The notes under the pieces: model-generated
Database searches by the model: none
What the model saw: only the letters and a program-made list of their open reading frames with translations
What the model was told of the DNA's origin: nothing
From: Zygnema cylindricum
Lineage: Eukaryota > Streptophyta > Zygnematophyceae > Zygnematales > Zygnemataceae
DNA: 62,000 bases
Reading direction: 5' to 3'
Assembly: GCA_037447655.1 (NCBI GenBank)
Contig: JBBHKE010003115.1
Coordinates: forward strand, 1-62,000
Translations under genes and position numbers: made by a program
Part shown: one piece after another, positions 1-11,045 of the stretch
How positions within the stretch are numbered: position 1 is the first letter of the stretch
Layout of the letters: each line of letters starts with the position of its first letter

Positions 1-70
1 GGGGAGAGGGGGAATTTGTTTTGTTATTAAATGTGAGTTGAAAGAAAAGTAGACAAGAAAATAACGCGAG
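1..70 (+). mobile_element. 3' tail of a family-1 retroelement internal region (cut by window edge)
   Basis: These bases match the stretches just before the LTRs at 3105 and 22,388: the same TTTGTTTTGTTATTAA and GAAAGAAAAGTAGAC words, then a purine-rich tract ending in GAG directly before TGTTAAAATG. That is the position of a polypurine tract, the plus-strand priming site. The LTR at 71 is therefore the 3' LTR of an upstream internal region and also the 5' LTR of the next one. Confidence 0.75.
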
Positions 71-1356
71 TGTTAAAATGTGTGTATTTTCTAGGTCTGT
101 ATTTGTCCACTATATGTCACCGTATATTGAAAAATAGTATTTTGTATTCTATCTCTTTAGTTAGTCTATGGTCATTCTACAGTTATCATACTTTTCGTAG
201 TCACTGTGAATTGCAAGGCAGCCATGGCTCTCTCAGGCAGATAAGAAGACATGCAGAAGAAACACCCCCTGCAAAAGTATATTGTCAATAGCAGGAATTG
301 ATCGTGTGACCTCTAGATAACCACTGTACGGCGTAGCCGTTCGATTTATCCAATAGGTCTTGATGAATCGTTACATATATCGTACATTATAGATATATAA
401 ATAATAAAGCGAGGACACATACGAAACAAAATAAACATGAAACGTACAGTACCGCACGGAATATTGTACCATGCGAAATAAACGAAACGACATCTAATTT
501 CAACGGACGAAATCAAATGTCGTTTCGCAATCGACGGTTTGCAGAGCAACCCAAATTTCAACTGTCAATATTGTACGACACCCGTAGAATTTCAACGGTC
601 AACATTATTCTGCGCGTCGTTAGGATCAAACGACCGAAATTGATTGCCGAATTACAAACAGACGGCACGCTTACGTGTATACATTCGGGAAAGACATTTT
701 GAAAACACTTTATCAAAGTGGAGGAAAAGTGACACGTGGCACCATCCTATTGATGCTGGAGAGGAAATGGACAGAACAGCGACAACTTATTTGCCATATG
801 GCAGATCCAAAGTGGTGCCGAATATTTCCGGACATTAATTACGGCGACTACCGTACTTTATATGGATATTGTGTAGTGTATGGTAATTTGATTGGTCACG
901 AAGGGCTATGAGTAGGTTCTTAGGACTTAGAAATTTTTTTAAAACCCCTCTCTCCCAAAGGCCATCTGTATAAATTCGTTATCTTTCAACAGCTATAATT
1001 TAATGCTCAGGGGAGCATATTCAGAGATTTTTTTTGCTACAAACTCGGGGGAGTCAAGGCTACACAGGGGTGTTGTTGGTCAAAGTTGTTGCCTTCGAGG
1101 GGGGCAGTGTTTCTTTAGGGAAAGTCAAAGTGGGGAATATTGTTTAAAACACATGTTCAAGTTTTGCATTCTGTTGTGGAACTAAGCACACCCAAAGTCT
1201 TCCTTCACAGGGGTTAAGTTGTATTGGGGTTCTAACTGACAGGGTGTCAGTCATTTAGGTTTGTATCAACTTGGAGTCGGCACTATCTAGATAAGTTTTT
1301 TTGGATTTGCATTTTTTGTGGGGGGGAAAAGGGGGAATGAAGCCCATAGAATTACA
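71..1356 (+). repeat. Family-1 LTR (about 1.29 kb), shared by two internal regions
   Basis: It starts TGTTAAAATG after a purine tract. I place its end at ATTACA (1356), just before GGTTATGGGCCCACC, because the same point (ATTTCA or ATTGCA before GTTAnGGGCCCACC) is where related LTRs diverge at 14,534 and 26,900. The LTR carries the block GTAGTCACTG...GGCAGCCATGGCT found in every related LTR here, and a conserved AGTCTTCTTTCACAGGG-like stretch towards its 3' end. It gives promoter and termination signals for the element. An earlier CA at 1268 is an alternative end. Confidence 0.7.
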
Positions 1357-3104
1357 GGTTATGGGCCCACCATCTAGGGTGCCTATGTTTGATGGAACAG
1401 ACTTGAATTATTGGGAATTTACAATGGTGGGATTGCTTTTCGAAAAACACTTATGGGGAATTGTTTCGGGACAAGTGAGGTCTCCGCCACCAGTTTTTGG
1501 TGGAACTCACTATGGAGATTCATCTTGGGCTTCCCTGAAAAACTAATCGGAGTTCAGATGCAACGCAAGGTTAAGGGAAAATCATTGCAATGGAAAAAGG
1601 AAAAGGGGAGAAGGGTAAAAGAACACTTATAGTGAGGGGAGATAGGCTCTCGCCAACAGTTCCACTTGTAGGGGTTATAAGTAAACAAAAAACTGAAAAA
1701 ATGACACAAAAATTTGGGACTACAAAAACACTATAGCAAAACATCTCATACTTAAAAACGTGTCTAAGGCGATAGCTATAACTATTATAAACCTAACGAA
1801 GTCTTCAAAATTCTATGAAACACTAATTCAGATTTATAAGAGTGAGACTATATAGAGGCAACAATTAGTAAAACAGGAAATAGAGGCCTATGTTTATAAA
1901 GGCGGTTGATAGAGTTTTACAATGATATTGCTGCATTATATGTTGAGCTTGCTAGTGCAGGATATATAGAATCCGAGGAGAGAAAAATTGACACACTCAT
2001 CATGAATCTTTCTAATGAGTACAAAAACATCATTAACCGTATGCTGGAAATGGATTACTCCTCATGGACTTGGGGCATTACCATAGGGTTGATTCTTGTA
2101 AGGGAAAGCACTTTGGAGCTTCGTAAGGGAAGTAACAGGGTGAATGCACTGACAACTGTTGGTGAATGGCAGAAGCGTGATGAAAAGAATGATGGTGACT
2201 CGCAGAAGCGTGATGAGAGGAAGAAAGATAAAGATAAGCGTTATTGGAAATTCGGTGGAAAGAAAGGAAGAGGAAAACAAAGGGGAGCTTCAAAAGGAGG
2301 GGTTTTCTTCTTTTGTAGAGAACTGGGTCACTATATGGTGGAATGTCCTTGTTTGGAAGAAATTAGAAGCTAGAATGTGAATGAGGAGGAAGAAGGGGAA
2401 GATGAGAAACAGGTTTAAGATATTTCTGAGCTGCTCCACATCGGTAGTATGGGGAAAAGAGAAAAGCACACAAAAATTCCACGAAAGCAACAGTGTGCTT
2501 TTCGAGGTATAAGGGAGGGAAAGAGAAAGGAGATATTTGAAAAAGTGAAAAATAATGAGGATATTTTCATAGATATTTTGGCGATACAAAATTGGTCGAA
2601 ATATGAGACGTCAACGAAGATGAAAATGGGGTAATTATCATGGACAAATATATGAGTACAGAACATGCACATTTTATGAAAAACTTAGTGGGGATTCTTG
2701 ATTTAAGGATAAATTTGGGTGGTAATAGATTTGACATCACTAATGGGAATGATGTCATTTATAAAGGTGTGCCTGTAAAAGGGTTAGCATCTGGGTATGT
2801 GTTGCATGTTCCGGATAGGGCTAGGTGTTTCAACTGCAAGTGGGAATAAGGATTTTGCTCGGATGAAAAAGGGAGGAGGTGGATAAACGCTTTGCTCCAA
2901 AAACCTGAATTTATGAAAAATGGCATGCAAAATAAAATGTGTGATGCAATTATTATTTCAGTTCATTTAATACACTTTTTCAAATACAAGGGGTATTCAC
3001 TTATAGTTTTATGAGGATAAAAGAAAAAAGAAAAGAAAAAAAAACAAATTTGTTTTGTTATTAAGTGTGAGTTGAAAGAAAAGTAGACTAGAAAATAAAG
3101 GGAG
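1357..3104 (+). pseudogene. Family-1 copy A: decayed gag-X reading frame, no pol
   Basis: The gag start reads GPPSRVPMFDGTDLNYWEF, the N-terminal part of a Ty1/copia Gag that packages element RNA. Later segments give a CCHC knuckle (CRELGHYMVEC region, about 2310-2350), then an acidic stretch and the C-terminal block with VPVKGLASGYVLHV (about 2765-2815). Several stops and frame changes break it: pieces lie at 1301-1546, 1906-2373, 2449-2634 and 2640-2849. No protease, integrase or reverse transcriptase lies between the knuckle and the LTR at 3105, so the copy is non-autonomous. It matches copies B, C and D throughout. Confidence 0.75.
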
Positions 3105-3506
3105 TGTTAAAATGTGTGTATTTTCTAGGTTTGTATTTGTCCAGTGTACGCCACCGTATGTTGAAAAAGAGTATTTTGTATTCTATCTCTTTTGTTAGTC
3201 TATGGTCATTCTACAGTTCTCATATTTGTTGCAGTCACTGAGAACTGCAAGGCAGCCATGGCTGTCTCGGGCAGATAAGAAGACATGCTAAAGAAACACC
3301 CTTTGCTAAAGTATACTGTCAGGAGCACGAATTTTCCAGAAGACATGCAAAAGAAACACCCCGTGCAAAAGTATACTGTCAAGAGCGCGAATTGATCACG
3401 AATTGTGACACAAATTGATCACGAATTGATTCTGTGACCTCCGGATAAATGCCGTACGGCGTTCACGTTTGCTTTATCCAATAGGTCTTGATGAACCGTT
3501 ACATAT
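3105..3506 (+). repeat. Family-1 LTR, left part (split by element Y)
   Basis: It begins TGTTAAAATGTGTGTATTTT after the tract AAATAAAGGGAG and follows the LTR at 71 up to GTTACATAT, with an extra local duplication of an AGAAGACATGCAAAAGAAAC-like segment near 3340. It then stops at TGTTGTCC. The rest of the same LTR resumes at 19,510 with CATATATCG. CATAT is present on both sides, as expected for a 5-bp target duplication. Together the parts give an LTR of the expected length. Confidence 0.75.
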
Positions 3507-4721
3507 TGTTGTCCATAGCCTATTTCCGCACTGGATTACTCACGAAAGACACCCACAAACTTCCCCAAAAACAGTTGTGTTTCAGACAGCACGGATTACT
3601 CCACAATTAATAAAAGCAGTTCAAATTGCTCCAGTATGCAGTATATACCAGACAGTATAACGTCCCAAAATTATAGCCTCATCCACAAAGGAATGCAAAA
3701 GATGTGACCTCCAGAGTTTCCAAAAACAACTCACATCTTATAAAACTAACCAAATAGACTCCTCACAGAATTCTACTGAATTTACAAAACAGAATGAAAC
3801 TGAGTAAACAACTAGTTTCTAGGTCATCAAACATAACCACAAAGTTACATACAAAAACATCAATCAGGGTGATCACACCATTAGGTCAATTTTGCAGAAA
3901 ACATTCTGCCATTACTTTGATAAACTCAACTGTGATAGTGAAAAATAAATCTACTAAGTCCTACACTAATCCTAGAGCTACACTTATCAGTAACTAACTA
4001 GTAAAAAACTACGCTAAACGACAAACAAATGTTTCTCATGTATTTACAAATATATGTCCGTACAAAAAGTGTTACCGATGCTTTGTCAGCATCAGTTATA
4101 TAATTCTAGCTGACCGTGGTCGTACAGTGCAAAAATCGTGAGTATGTGTCGGTGATAAAGTAGACAACACGTCATGCTTAAGTCATTTGTGGTCCCAGCA
4201 TGAATCGCGTCCTTAAAAAGTGTGAGCCTCCAAATATATCGGAGCGTCCTTAAAAAGTGTGAGCCTCCAAATATATCGGCGGACGTCGTCTGTACTTCAA
4301 ATGTACCATGAACCAATCGTGCCTCATCAATCGTGTCCGTACCAAGACTTCGTCCTTCACCATAAATGTCGGTTAATAATGCATTGTCCACTTGCAAAAT
4401 ATGACTTGTCGTATTGGTGACTTAACTTTTCTTTAAATTCCGTCTGTCTTACTATGATACATCAAATACTTTGTAATGTTTCACGTCAGATTACGCGATC
4501 TGTCGTCCATTTCGAATGCTAGTTCATGCCACACATAACTTTAGTATTATCTATATAACTACTCCCCCATTCCGCAAATACATTCGAACCTCCACTTTAA
4601 GTCAAGTTAGTACTTACGCATTAAAACTTGCGTCATGTACGCATAAAACGTCGCGTGCGCACAAAATGTCGCGTGCGCACAAAATGTCGCATACGCCCGA
4701 AACTATCTTTTCAAAACAACA
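3507..4721 (-). repeat. Element Y 3' LTR
   Basis: On the minus strand it runs from TGTTGTTTTGAAAAGATAG to GGCTATGGACAACA, preceded by a purine-rich ATTTTCGGTGGAG tract. 4164-3507 matches 8880-8179; 4440-4186 matches 14,975-14,775; 4721-4451 matches 19,509-19,260. It contains a direct duplication at 4207-4243 and 4244-4280 (37 bp, GCGTCCTTAAAAAGTG start). The open frame at 4397-4092 lies in the LTR and is probably not a gene. Confidence 0.65.
4207..4280. repeat. 37-bp tandem duplication inside the Y LTR
   Basis: Two adjacent units start GCGTCCTTAAAAAGTGTGAG and end CCAAATATATCGG. The homologous LTR piece at about 14,799-14,830 has only one unit, so the duplication happened in this copy after insertion. 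Confidence 0.85.
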
Positions 4722-5414
4722 CTCCACCGAAAATTTAGTTTTGTGCACCCACAATAAAATATGTCGCATGTCAAGTGTAATTCTACTGTTACGCGACTTG
4801 CTTAGTCAACCGTGGTCCCGTCAGATTTTCTTCGCCGTTGATGTACTCTGAATCGAACGATTACATTAGCGTTCGTGTAGGAGTGTTCCGGAATATACGG
4901 ATCGCCGTAAGATGTAGTTTTTATCTTTGCGATAAACGACACGCGTCTAGCAACCTTCTCCCAATATGGTCCCACTTCAAATCACGTCCTTCGACTCGAT
5001 TTGTATCCGTCGTTCATTCCTGTATTGTACAATTTGTCTTGTGTTATTCTTTCCGATTCTGTACCGGATCATTCTTGTACATATACATTTGATCCGCGCC
5101 GCGTGTCTCAAGGAAGTACATTACACTCTTTTGTACGTGAGTAACTGTCATACTATTAAAGGTAAGTATTAGAAGGACTCATACCAAAAATATTATAAGT
5201 CATTAAACTCCCCTCACAGCCTCATCTACTGAGGACTAAAGCTTTTAAACTCAACACTCCCGTAAAGCTTTAGACTGAGTAGTTAACTATGTTTGCAGAT
5301 CTTTCTACTCTAATGGAGGTACATACAAATACAAGGACTTAGAAAATATTCAGAGTTCAAAAGTTTCCTCTCTCAACCTCCACTACTAAACATCCAAAAC
5401 TTTACAAAACAACA
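4722..5414 (-). repeat. Fragment of another LTR family inside Y
   Basis: On the minus strand from about 5262 the sequence begins TGTTGAGTTTAAAAGC after GGGAG. It follows the solo LTR at 11,046 (TTTAGTCCTC, GCTGTGAGGG, TATTTTTGGT, ACTTACC in the same order). A second TGTTGTTTTG start, preceded by CTTAGGAGGAG, lies at 5414. The stretch looks like one or two partial LTRs; right-hand boundaries are not clear. Confidence 0.45.
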
Positions 5415-5488
5415 CTCCTCCTAAGTTTCGAATGTTTTATTTTTAACGAATCATATACTGGAATTCTAAGATTTTTTCAAACTTTTAG

Positions 5489-8165
5489 TCACCATACCAG
5501 CCACTCCAATATATCTCTTGTTTCAAACAATGATTTTTCCCGTTGAAGGTATTCGTTTTTCCACTTCAAAAATGGCTTTTTCGGTCCTTTGTGTGTTCGC
5601 CTTTGGAGTTGGTTTCTTCTCCAGCTGGTCTTCATTAATCTGTATCTTCTTCTTGTTCTCTTTCTACATTTTGGTCTTCTCATAGGATTTAAAATTTTAC
5701 CATGGTGTATCGTCCCATTACCTCTATAACGTGTGGATTTCCCCACTAATTTTTTGTCATTTTCCGTAGATCTGCCACTCCCCTTAAGTCTATGCATTTT
5801 GAAAATTTTCATTCCGATCCCCTTTTCATTTTGCTGCTCTTTCCTCTTTCTAATATTATTTCATAATTTCCATATTCCTCCAATTTTATGACTTTTTCCG
5901 CTCTCATAAAATTCCTTTCTTAGCCTCATTTTCTTAACAATTTCTATCGGTTTTTCGCTGAGTTCATTATTTTTTTAATCCACATTATTTTCCACTTTTG
6001 ATGTTAATTCCGTATCTTGTGTGAATTCACCATTTTCTATCTCATCATCTTCCCCCTTTACTCGAATTTTTCTGTCATCTTCTATTTGCCCTTCTCTAAC
6101 GTTTGCTTTCAATTCAATTTTCTCCATATCTAAAGAATATTTTGCATTCAATTTTATGTGTACTTCACTTCTTTTTACTCCCCTTTCTTCAAGAGTTTCA
6201 TCCCTTTGTAAGTCATTTTCACACGCCAATTTATCACAAAAGAGACTCACAAACACCGAGTCTTTTTCACTCTCTTCTTTCTCCACACTATCTTCAGTGA
6301 CCACACTATTTTCAGTTTTTTCCTCTTTCACCATATTCCAAAAAATAGAGATAGTTGGTAAGTAAATGAATTCGTCGACGGAAGGTGTAAGCCTTTTATC
6401 ACTGGTCGAATCTTGTTCCTCATTCACAAAAGCACTTATTTCCCTCCTTGTTGAGGGTCGAACTCGGTTTTTGTCCCATCCATCTGTGAATTTTACTGTA
6501 TCACATGCATTTTTATATGATGGACATGCCCTGAAGGTATTCCAATTTTGTGTCCCCCATTGACCACTAAATTTAGGAAGCCTCTAGATAGCTTTTGGCT
6601 AGCCCTCTTTCAATTTGAATCACAGCTACCCAAGTAGGCAAATAGACAATCTGACTATACCCCTGTGCAGTCTGGACTCCCTTGAGTCCACAGCAAAAAG
6701 AATCACTGAAAATGCCTAACCAGGCATTTGATTATCAAATGGCAAAGATGCCAATATTTATACAAGCTTGTTGGGAGAGAGGCGGCTACCTCCTCAATCC
6801 TCTAAGTCCTAAATCCCTCTCTTAACTCCTATCTACTGATGTATGAACTAATCAGAAGATTGTTCAGTACAGAATGGTACTAAGGCCGATGTACTTTCTG
6901 TACGACATGTGTACGACAAGGCCATGGAGTGGACGTCTGTCTCCTTTAGACTCATTTTCATGTTCTCCGAGATTTCCTCTTCTCAATGTTACCTTGCCAC
7001 GTGCCGCCAAGTTATGTCACGTCCAAAAACTGCCAAGGCGGCCATTTTGGGATCTCGACGATGATGCGGGCCGTCGGATCTAAACTAGCTTAAAATGCTT
7101 GCTGTTCAAAAAATGTCCGGTACATTTGTTTCGTAAGTACTGAAAGTCAACTTGTTTATATGTCCGCACTTTGTTATTGCGTTAATCGGATTAATGATCT
7201 AGCTAATGTTTAAATAGAAATTAAACCCTGTGTATCCTAACGGACTACTACGACAGACCGGTAAGAGATAACGGCTACGCCTCGCTCTGTCGTTCGAAGG
7301 TTCGAGTCCAGTCGGACTCAACCTTTTGTTAAGAGTGACTTAGGTCACTCTTTAGTCCTGCCTATGGAGCTGAGGCAGCCATGGCTCTTCCACCCTCTCT
7401 CTTCTTCAGTGACTAGAGAAAGAAGGTGGAGGCAGGCTGCCTGTGCTTTTCTTTTAGCTATTTTAACTAATTAAGACCTAGAAAATACCTCCCCTAAATC
7501 TAGTGATTTCAACAGGTATGTCCTAAATCATTACAGTAAAAACAATTTTTAAGTCTATTTCTAGACATACTGTTACCCTTAATTTTCCGAAACTGTGACT
7601 TAGAGACCTCCATATTCTTTTCAAAAAACTTTTTACTATCTTTTTCATCTAACACTATGCGGATTGCCTAGCCTAAGTTCTAATCTTTTTTATCAATTTG
7701 AGCGAGTCTATTTGATGCATTTCTATAGTCACTAGGTAAGCCTCTAATTAATAAGACAACTTGTTGTGTATCTATGAAGCTTCCTCCTGCCAAAGCATTT
7801 TTCTGCAAACAATCTTTCTATGTCTGTACAATACACCACCATGCTTCCGCCTACATACTTATATCGAACAGTTTTAGTGGCGCTACTAAACCAATGATAC
7901 AAAGAAGTCTTTGAATACCTACATTCTAGACATTTCCATAGTTTAGCTGCACTTTTCAACTTAAGGTATGTCATTACCAATTTTTTTGTCAAGGAGTTCT
8001 TGATAACCCTTAGACACTCAGAGTTCTTCTTTTCCCATCCACTTGTTGTTTCGACCAAAGTCCCATCCACCAAATCCATTAGCTCCATCATCTCGAAGTA
8101 GCTCTCGAGCACACACTTCCACTAATGATAGATAGATCCATCAAATATTGTTAGCCATTGGCGTG
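5489..8165 (-). pseudogene. Element Y gag with zinc knuckle and charged tail, split by a solo LTR
   Basis: Reading down the minus strand, FDGS at about 8140 leads into a Gag of the copia/UBN2 type (ESYFEMMELMDLVDG, then WEKKNSECLRVIKNSLTKKL, then LKSAAKLWKCLECRYS). A CCHC knuckle starts CFYCNDLGH at about 7540. The solo LTR 6541-7514 interrupts it. After the 5-bp duplication the frame resumes and supplies the last Cys (FRACPSY), so the C-x2-C-x4-H-x4-C spacing is exact. The frame then continues as an acidic Glu/Lys/Asp-rich segment (about 6420-5975) and, after a stop, a basic segment (5812-5489). No protease or polymerase follows. The Gag would coat element RNA; the tail's role is unknown. 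Confidence 0.65.
6541..7514 (-). mobile_element. Solo LTR with 5-bp target duplication, inside Y gag
   Basis: On the minus strand it starts TGTTGAAATCACTAG (7514) and ends AAAATTGGA (6541; relatives end AATTGCA). GGTAT flanks it on the plus strand at 7515-7519 and 6536-6540. Removing it restores the gag knuckle frame of Y. It belongs to the same LTR group as 32,266-33,262 and 30,173-31,122. A motif resembling a Pol III B box (GGTTCGAGTCC, about 7302) lies on the opposite strand. Confidence 0.8.
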
Positions 8166-8178
8166 GGCCCATAACCTG

Positions 8179-8896
8179 TTGTCCATAGCCTATTTCAGCC
8201 ATGGATTACTCACGAAAGACACCCACAAACTACCCCAAGAATAGCTTTGTTTCAGACAGCACAAATTACTCCACAATAAATAAAAACAGTTCAAACTGTA
8301 CAATTATATAGTATATACAATACAATATAACCCCTCAAAATTACAGCTTTATCCACAAAGGAATTCAAAAGATGGGAGCTCCAAAGTTTCCCAAAAACAG
8401 CTCCAAAGTTTCCCAAAAACAACCGATAGCTTATCAAACTAACCAAGTAGACTTCTCACATAATTCTACTGAATTGAAAAAACTGAATAAAACTAAGTAA
8501 ACAACTAGTTTCTAGGTCATCAAACAAAACCAGAGAGTTTCATACAAAAACATCAATCAGGGTGATCACACCATCAGGTCAAAGATGCAGAAAAACAGTC
8601 TGCCATTACATTGATAAACTTAACTGTGATAGTGAAAAATAATCTAAGTCCTACAAGCTATACTTAATCTACTGAGTCCTACACTAATCTTAGAGCTACA
8701 CGTGTCTTAACAAACTAGTGAAAAACTGCGCTAAACTACAAACAGATGTTTCCTAAGTATTTAAAAATATATGTCCGTACAAAAAGTGTTACCGATGCTT
8801 AGTTAGCATCTGTCATATAAGTCCAGCTGACCATGGTCGTACAGTGCGAAACTCCTGAGTATGTGTCGGTGATAATGTATACAACACGTCGTGCTC
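8179..8896 (-). repeat. Element Y 5' LTR, 3'-most piece
   Basis: It matches 3507-4175 closely (CCATAGCCTATTTC..., GGTCATCAAACA..., GTCCGTACAAAAAGTG..., GTCGGTGATAA...). The boundary with gag is GACAACA followed by GGTTATGGGCCCACG on the minus strand. Similarity stops after CACGTCGTGCT at 8896 and resumes at 14,768. Confidence 0.7.
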
Positions 8897-9452
8897 AAAG
8901 GTATGTCCCCGTGTACTTCTAACTTAGCGAACTTACTTTGTATTTTAGCGCGGATCCGGCTAACCTGCTTTTCGAGTATCCCTATGTGTAAGAACGTCAT
9001 CGTAACTTACGTTTGTGAAGATTGTATACCACGACAATACCTGTTACGGTTATCAACGTCTAAAATCTGTGTTGTCAAACATTATTTTTTGAAACTGCTT
9101 GTGTGACGTCGCATGTCTTACCGTGACATTGTAGACGTATCGCCTTCCAGCATGTACCGTTTTATGGTTAAAGAAGTTACGCTTTGCCTTTGCATCTCCA
9201 GTCCGGTCGACGTGAAATGGCATCGGAATTTTGAGACCCCTGCAAAAAAAAAATCCGTACTGGACAAAAACAGACAAAACTAAACAAATTGTGTAATTTT
9301 CTTTGTCATATTGAATGCAAACAGACAAAACATAACGACTTCCGTACTTTCGTTTGTCTTTGAAAATCGTGTGAAATACTACGAAAAATTACATCACGTG
9401 CTAATATGTGTTCCTATTTGTTTATATAAAATCCCTAGTTTTAAAACATATC
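8897..9452. mobile_element. Left flank of an unidentified insertion in the Y LTR
   Basis: This stretch has no counterpart in the 3' LTR of Y. Its start (AGGTATGTCCCCGTGT) roughly mirrors, in inverted orientation, the end of the matching right flank at about 14,745-14,767 (GGGGACACTCCCTAT). An inverted-repeat DNA element that later received element B is therefore possible. There is no transposase and no long convincing reading frame. Confidence 0.35.
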
Positions 9453-10625
9453 TGTTGATATTCGAGTATTTTTTAGGTCTGTATTATAATAGGAAAAAGG
9501 TAGAGGCGGTCTATCTCTAACTCCCTCCACCAAGCCCCCACACTTGTTGTAGTCACTAAAGGCTAGGTAGGGTGATAGAGCAATGGTTGCCTAAAGCTTT
9601 GTAGCAAACTGGTAGGAAAAAATAGATGGGTTTACCAAAAGTATTGACGGACCCAGGATATGATCCTAGTACCTACCGTCCGTCAAAATAGCCGTTAGCT
9701 TTGTCCGTTTAGTCTAGGACTAGTGGAGGGACATATATGGTTTGATAATTATATAAATCTATACGCGTAGACGAATTCATTTAACGGCGCGAATAGATTC
9801 TTTGTATATAGATACAGTTTAGAGTAGTACGGTTTACGGTACTTCACAAAACTAATACCGCGCATTTGTTTCGACGGCGAAACAAATACCCCGCATATAT
9901 TTTCGACGTGGAGAATAGAATGTTGGATTTGATCGACGGTCATGGTACGAACCGAGATTCTGGATTGGTCGCCTTGGGGTTTTCTGACGTCGCCACTCTG
10001 GATGACATGTGGAAATGCGCTGGAGGATTGTGGAATCTCCAGAACGCAAGATAACGAGTTTAATGTGACAGTTGTCACCTGTATAGTCATGTCGTACAGT
10101 TGCCGTACAGAAAGTACTCCGGCGACAGTACTTTTCTCTACGCTACAGTCCTATGATTGGCGTCGTACTTTAGAAGAAGGGGTTTAGAGAGGGGTTTTAG
10201 GACTTCAAATATTTCTGGTAGGTAGCTGCCTCTCCCGGAGAGCACCTTGTATAAATGGCAAATTTTGGCCAGCCATAACTATCAACTGAGTTGACCAATT
10301 TCAGTGATTCTTTTTTGTTGCGGACTTAGGGGAGTCCAGGCTACACAAAGGTGTAGTCGGTAGAGTTTTTGCCTGCGTGGGTAGCTGCATTTCTTAGGGA
10401 AAGTCAAAGTGAGTGAATATGTCCAAATCTCATATTCTAACTTTGCATTCTGTGGTGGAACTGAGCACATAGAAAGTGTTATTTCACAAGGGTGAGGCTA
10501 TATTGGAGTTGTGGTTGTAAAAGGGTCATTCATTTGGGTTTATATCAAATTGGAGTCGGCACTATCTAGATTAGCTTTCTTTGGACCTGGGAATTCTGTG
10601 TGGCAATGGAGCCCCTAGAATTTCA
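9453..10625 (+). repeat. Element B 5' LTR
   Basis: It begins TGTTGATATTCGAG. It contains the CACTTGTTGTAGTCACT and GCAATGGTTGCC block near the start, and a possible TATA-like CACCTTGTATAAATGG at about 10,240-10,255, shared with the 3' LTR and with the LTRs at 14,150 and 23,030. It ends with the ATG-containing stretch GGCAATGGAGCCCCTAG before GTTAGGGGCCCACC. Confidence 0.75.
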
Positions 10626-10968
10626 AGTTAGGGGCCCACCATCTAGGGTGCCTATGTTTGAAGGAATAGACTTCACTTATTGGGAGTTTACAATGAAGGG
10701 ATTGCTTTTCGAGAAGCACTTATGGGGATTTGTTTCGGGACAAGTGAGGTGTCCGCCACCAGGCTTTGGAGGAGCTCACTATGGAGAATCATCTGGGGCT
10801 GCCCAGAAAAAAAATCTGAGTTCAGATGCAATGGAAGGTGAAGGGAAATTCATTACCGTGGAAGGGGAAATAGGGGAGAAGGATAAAGGGACACCTATGG
10901 TGAGGGGAGCTAGGCTCTCGCCTACGGTTCCACATGTGGGGGTTATAACTGAACCAAAAACTGAATAA
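10606..10968 (+). pseudogene. Element B gag, N-terminal part
   Basis: From the ATG at 10,606, which lies within the LTR end, the frame gives a Ty1/copia Gag start: GPPSRVPMFEGIDFTYWEF, then LLFEKHLWGFVSGQV and a proline/glycine patch. A stop at 10,966 ends it. The homologous frame continues in copies C and D, so the stop is a lesion. The downstream half follows the solo LTR at 11,895. Confidence 0.7.
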
Positions 10969-11045
10969 AATGATAGGAAAATTTGGGAATATAAAAACAC
11001 TATAGCAAAACATGTGATACTTAGATATGTGTCTAAGTCCATAGC

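Noticed and set aside
4092-4397. Minus-strand frame LLTDIYGEGRSLGTD in the Y LTR
   Set aside because: It lies inside an LTR, includes a local 37-bp duplication and is not open in the sister piece at 14,775-14,975.
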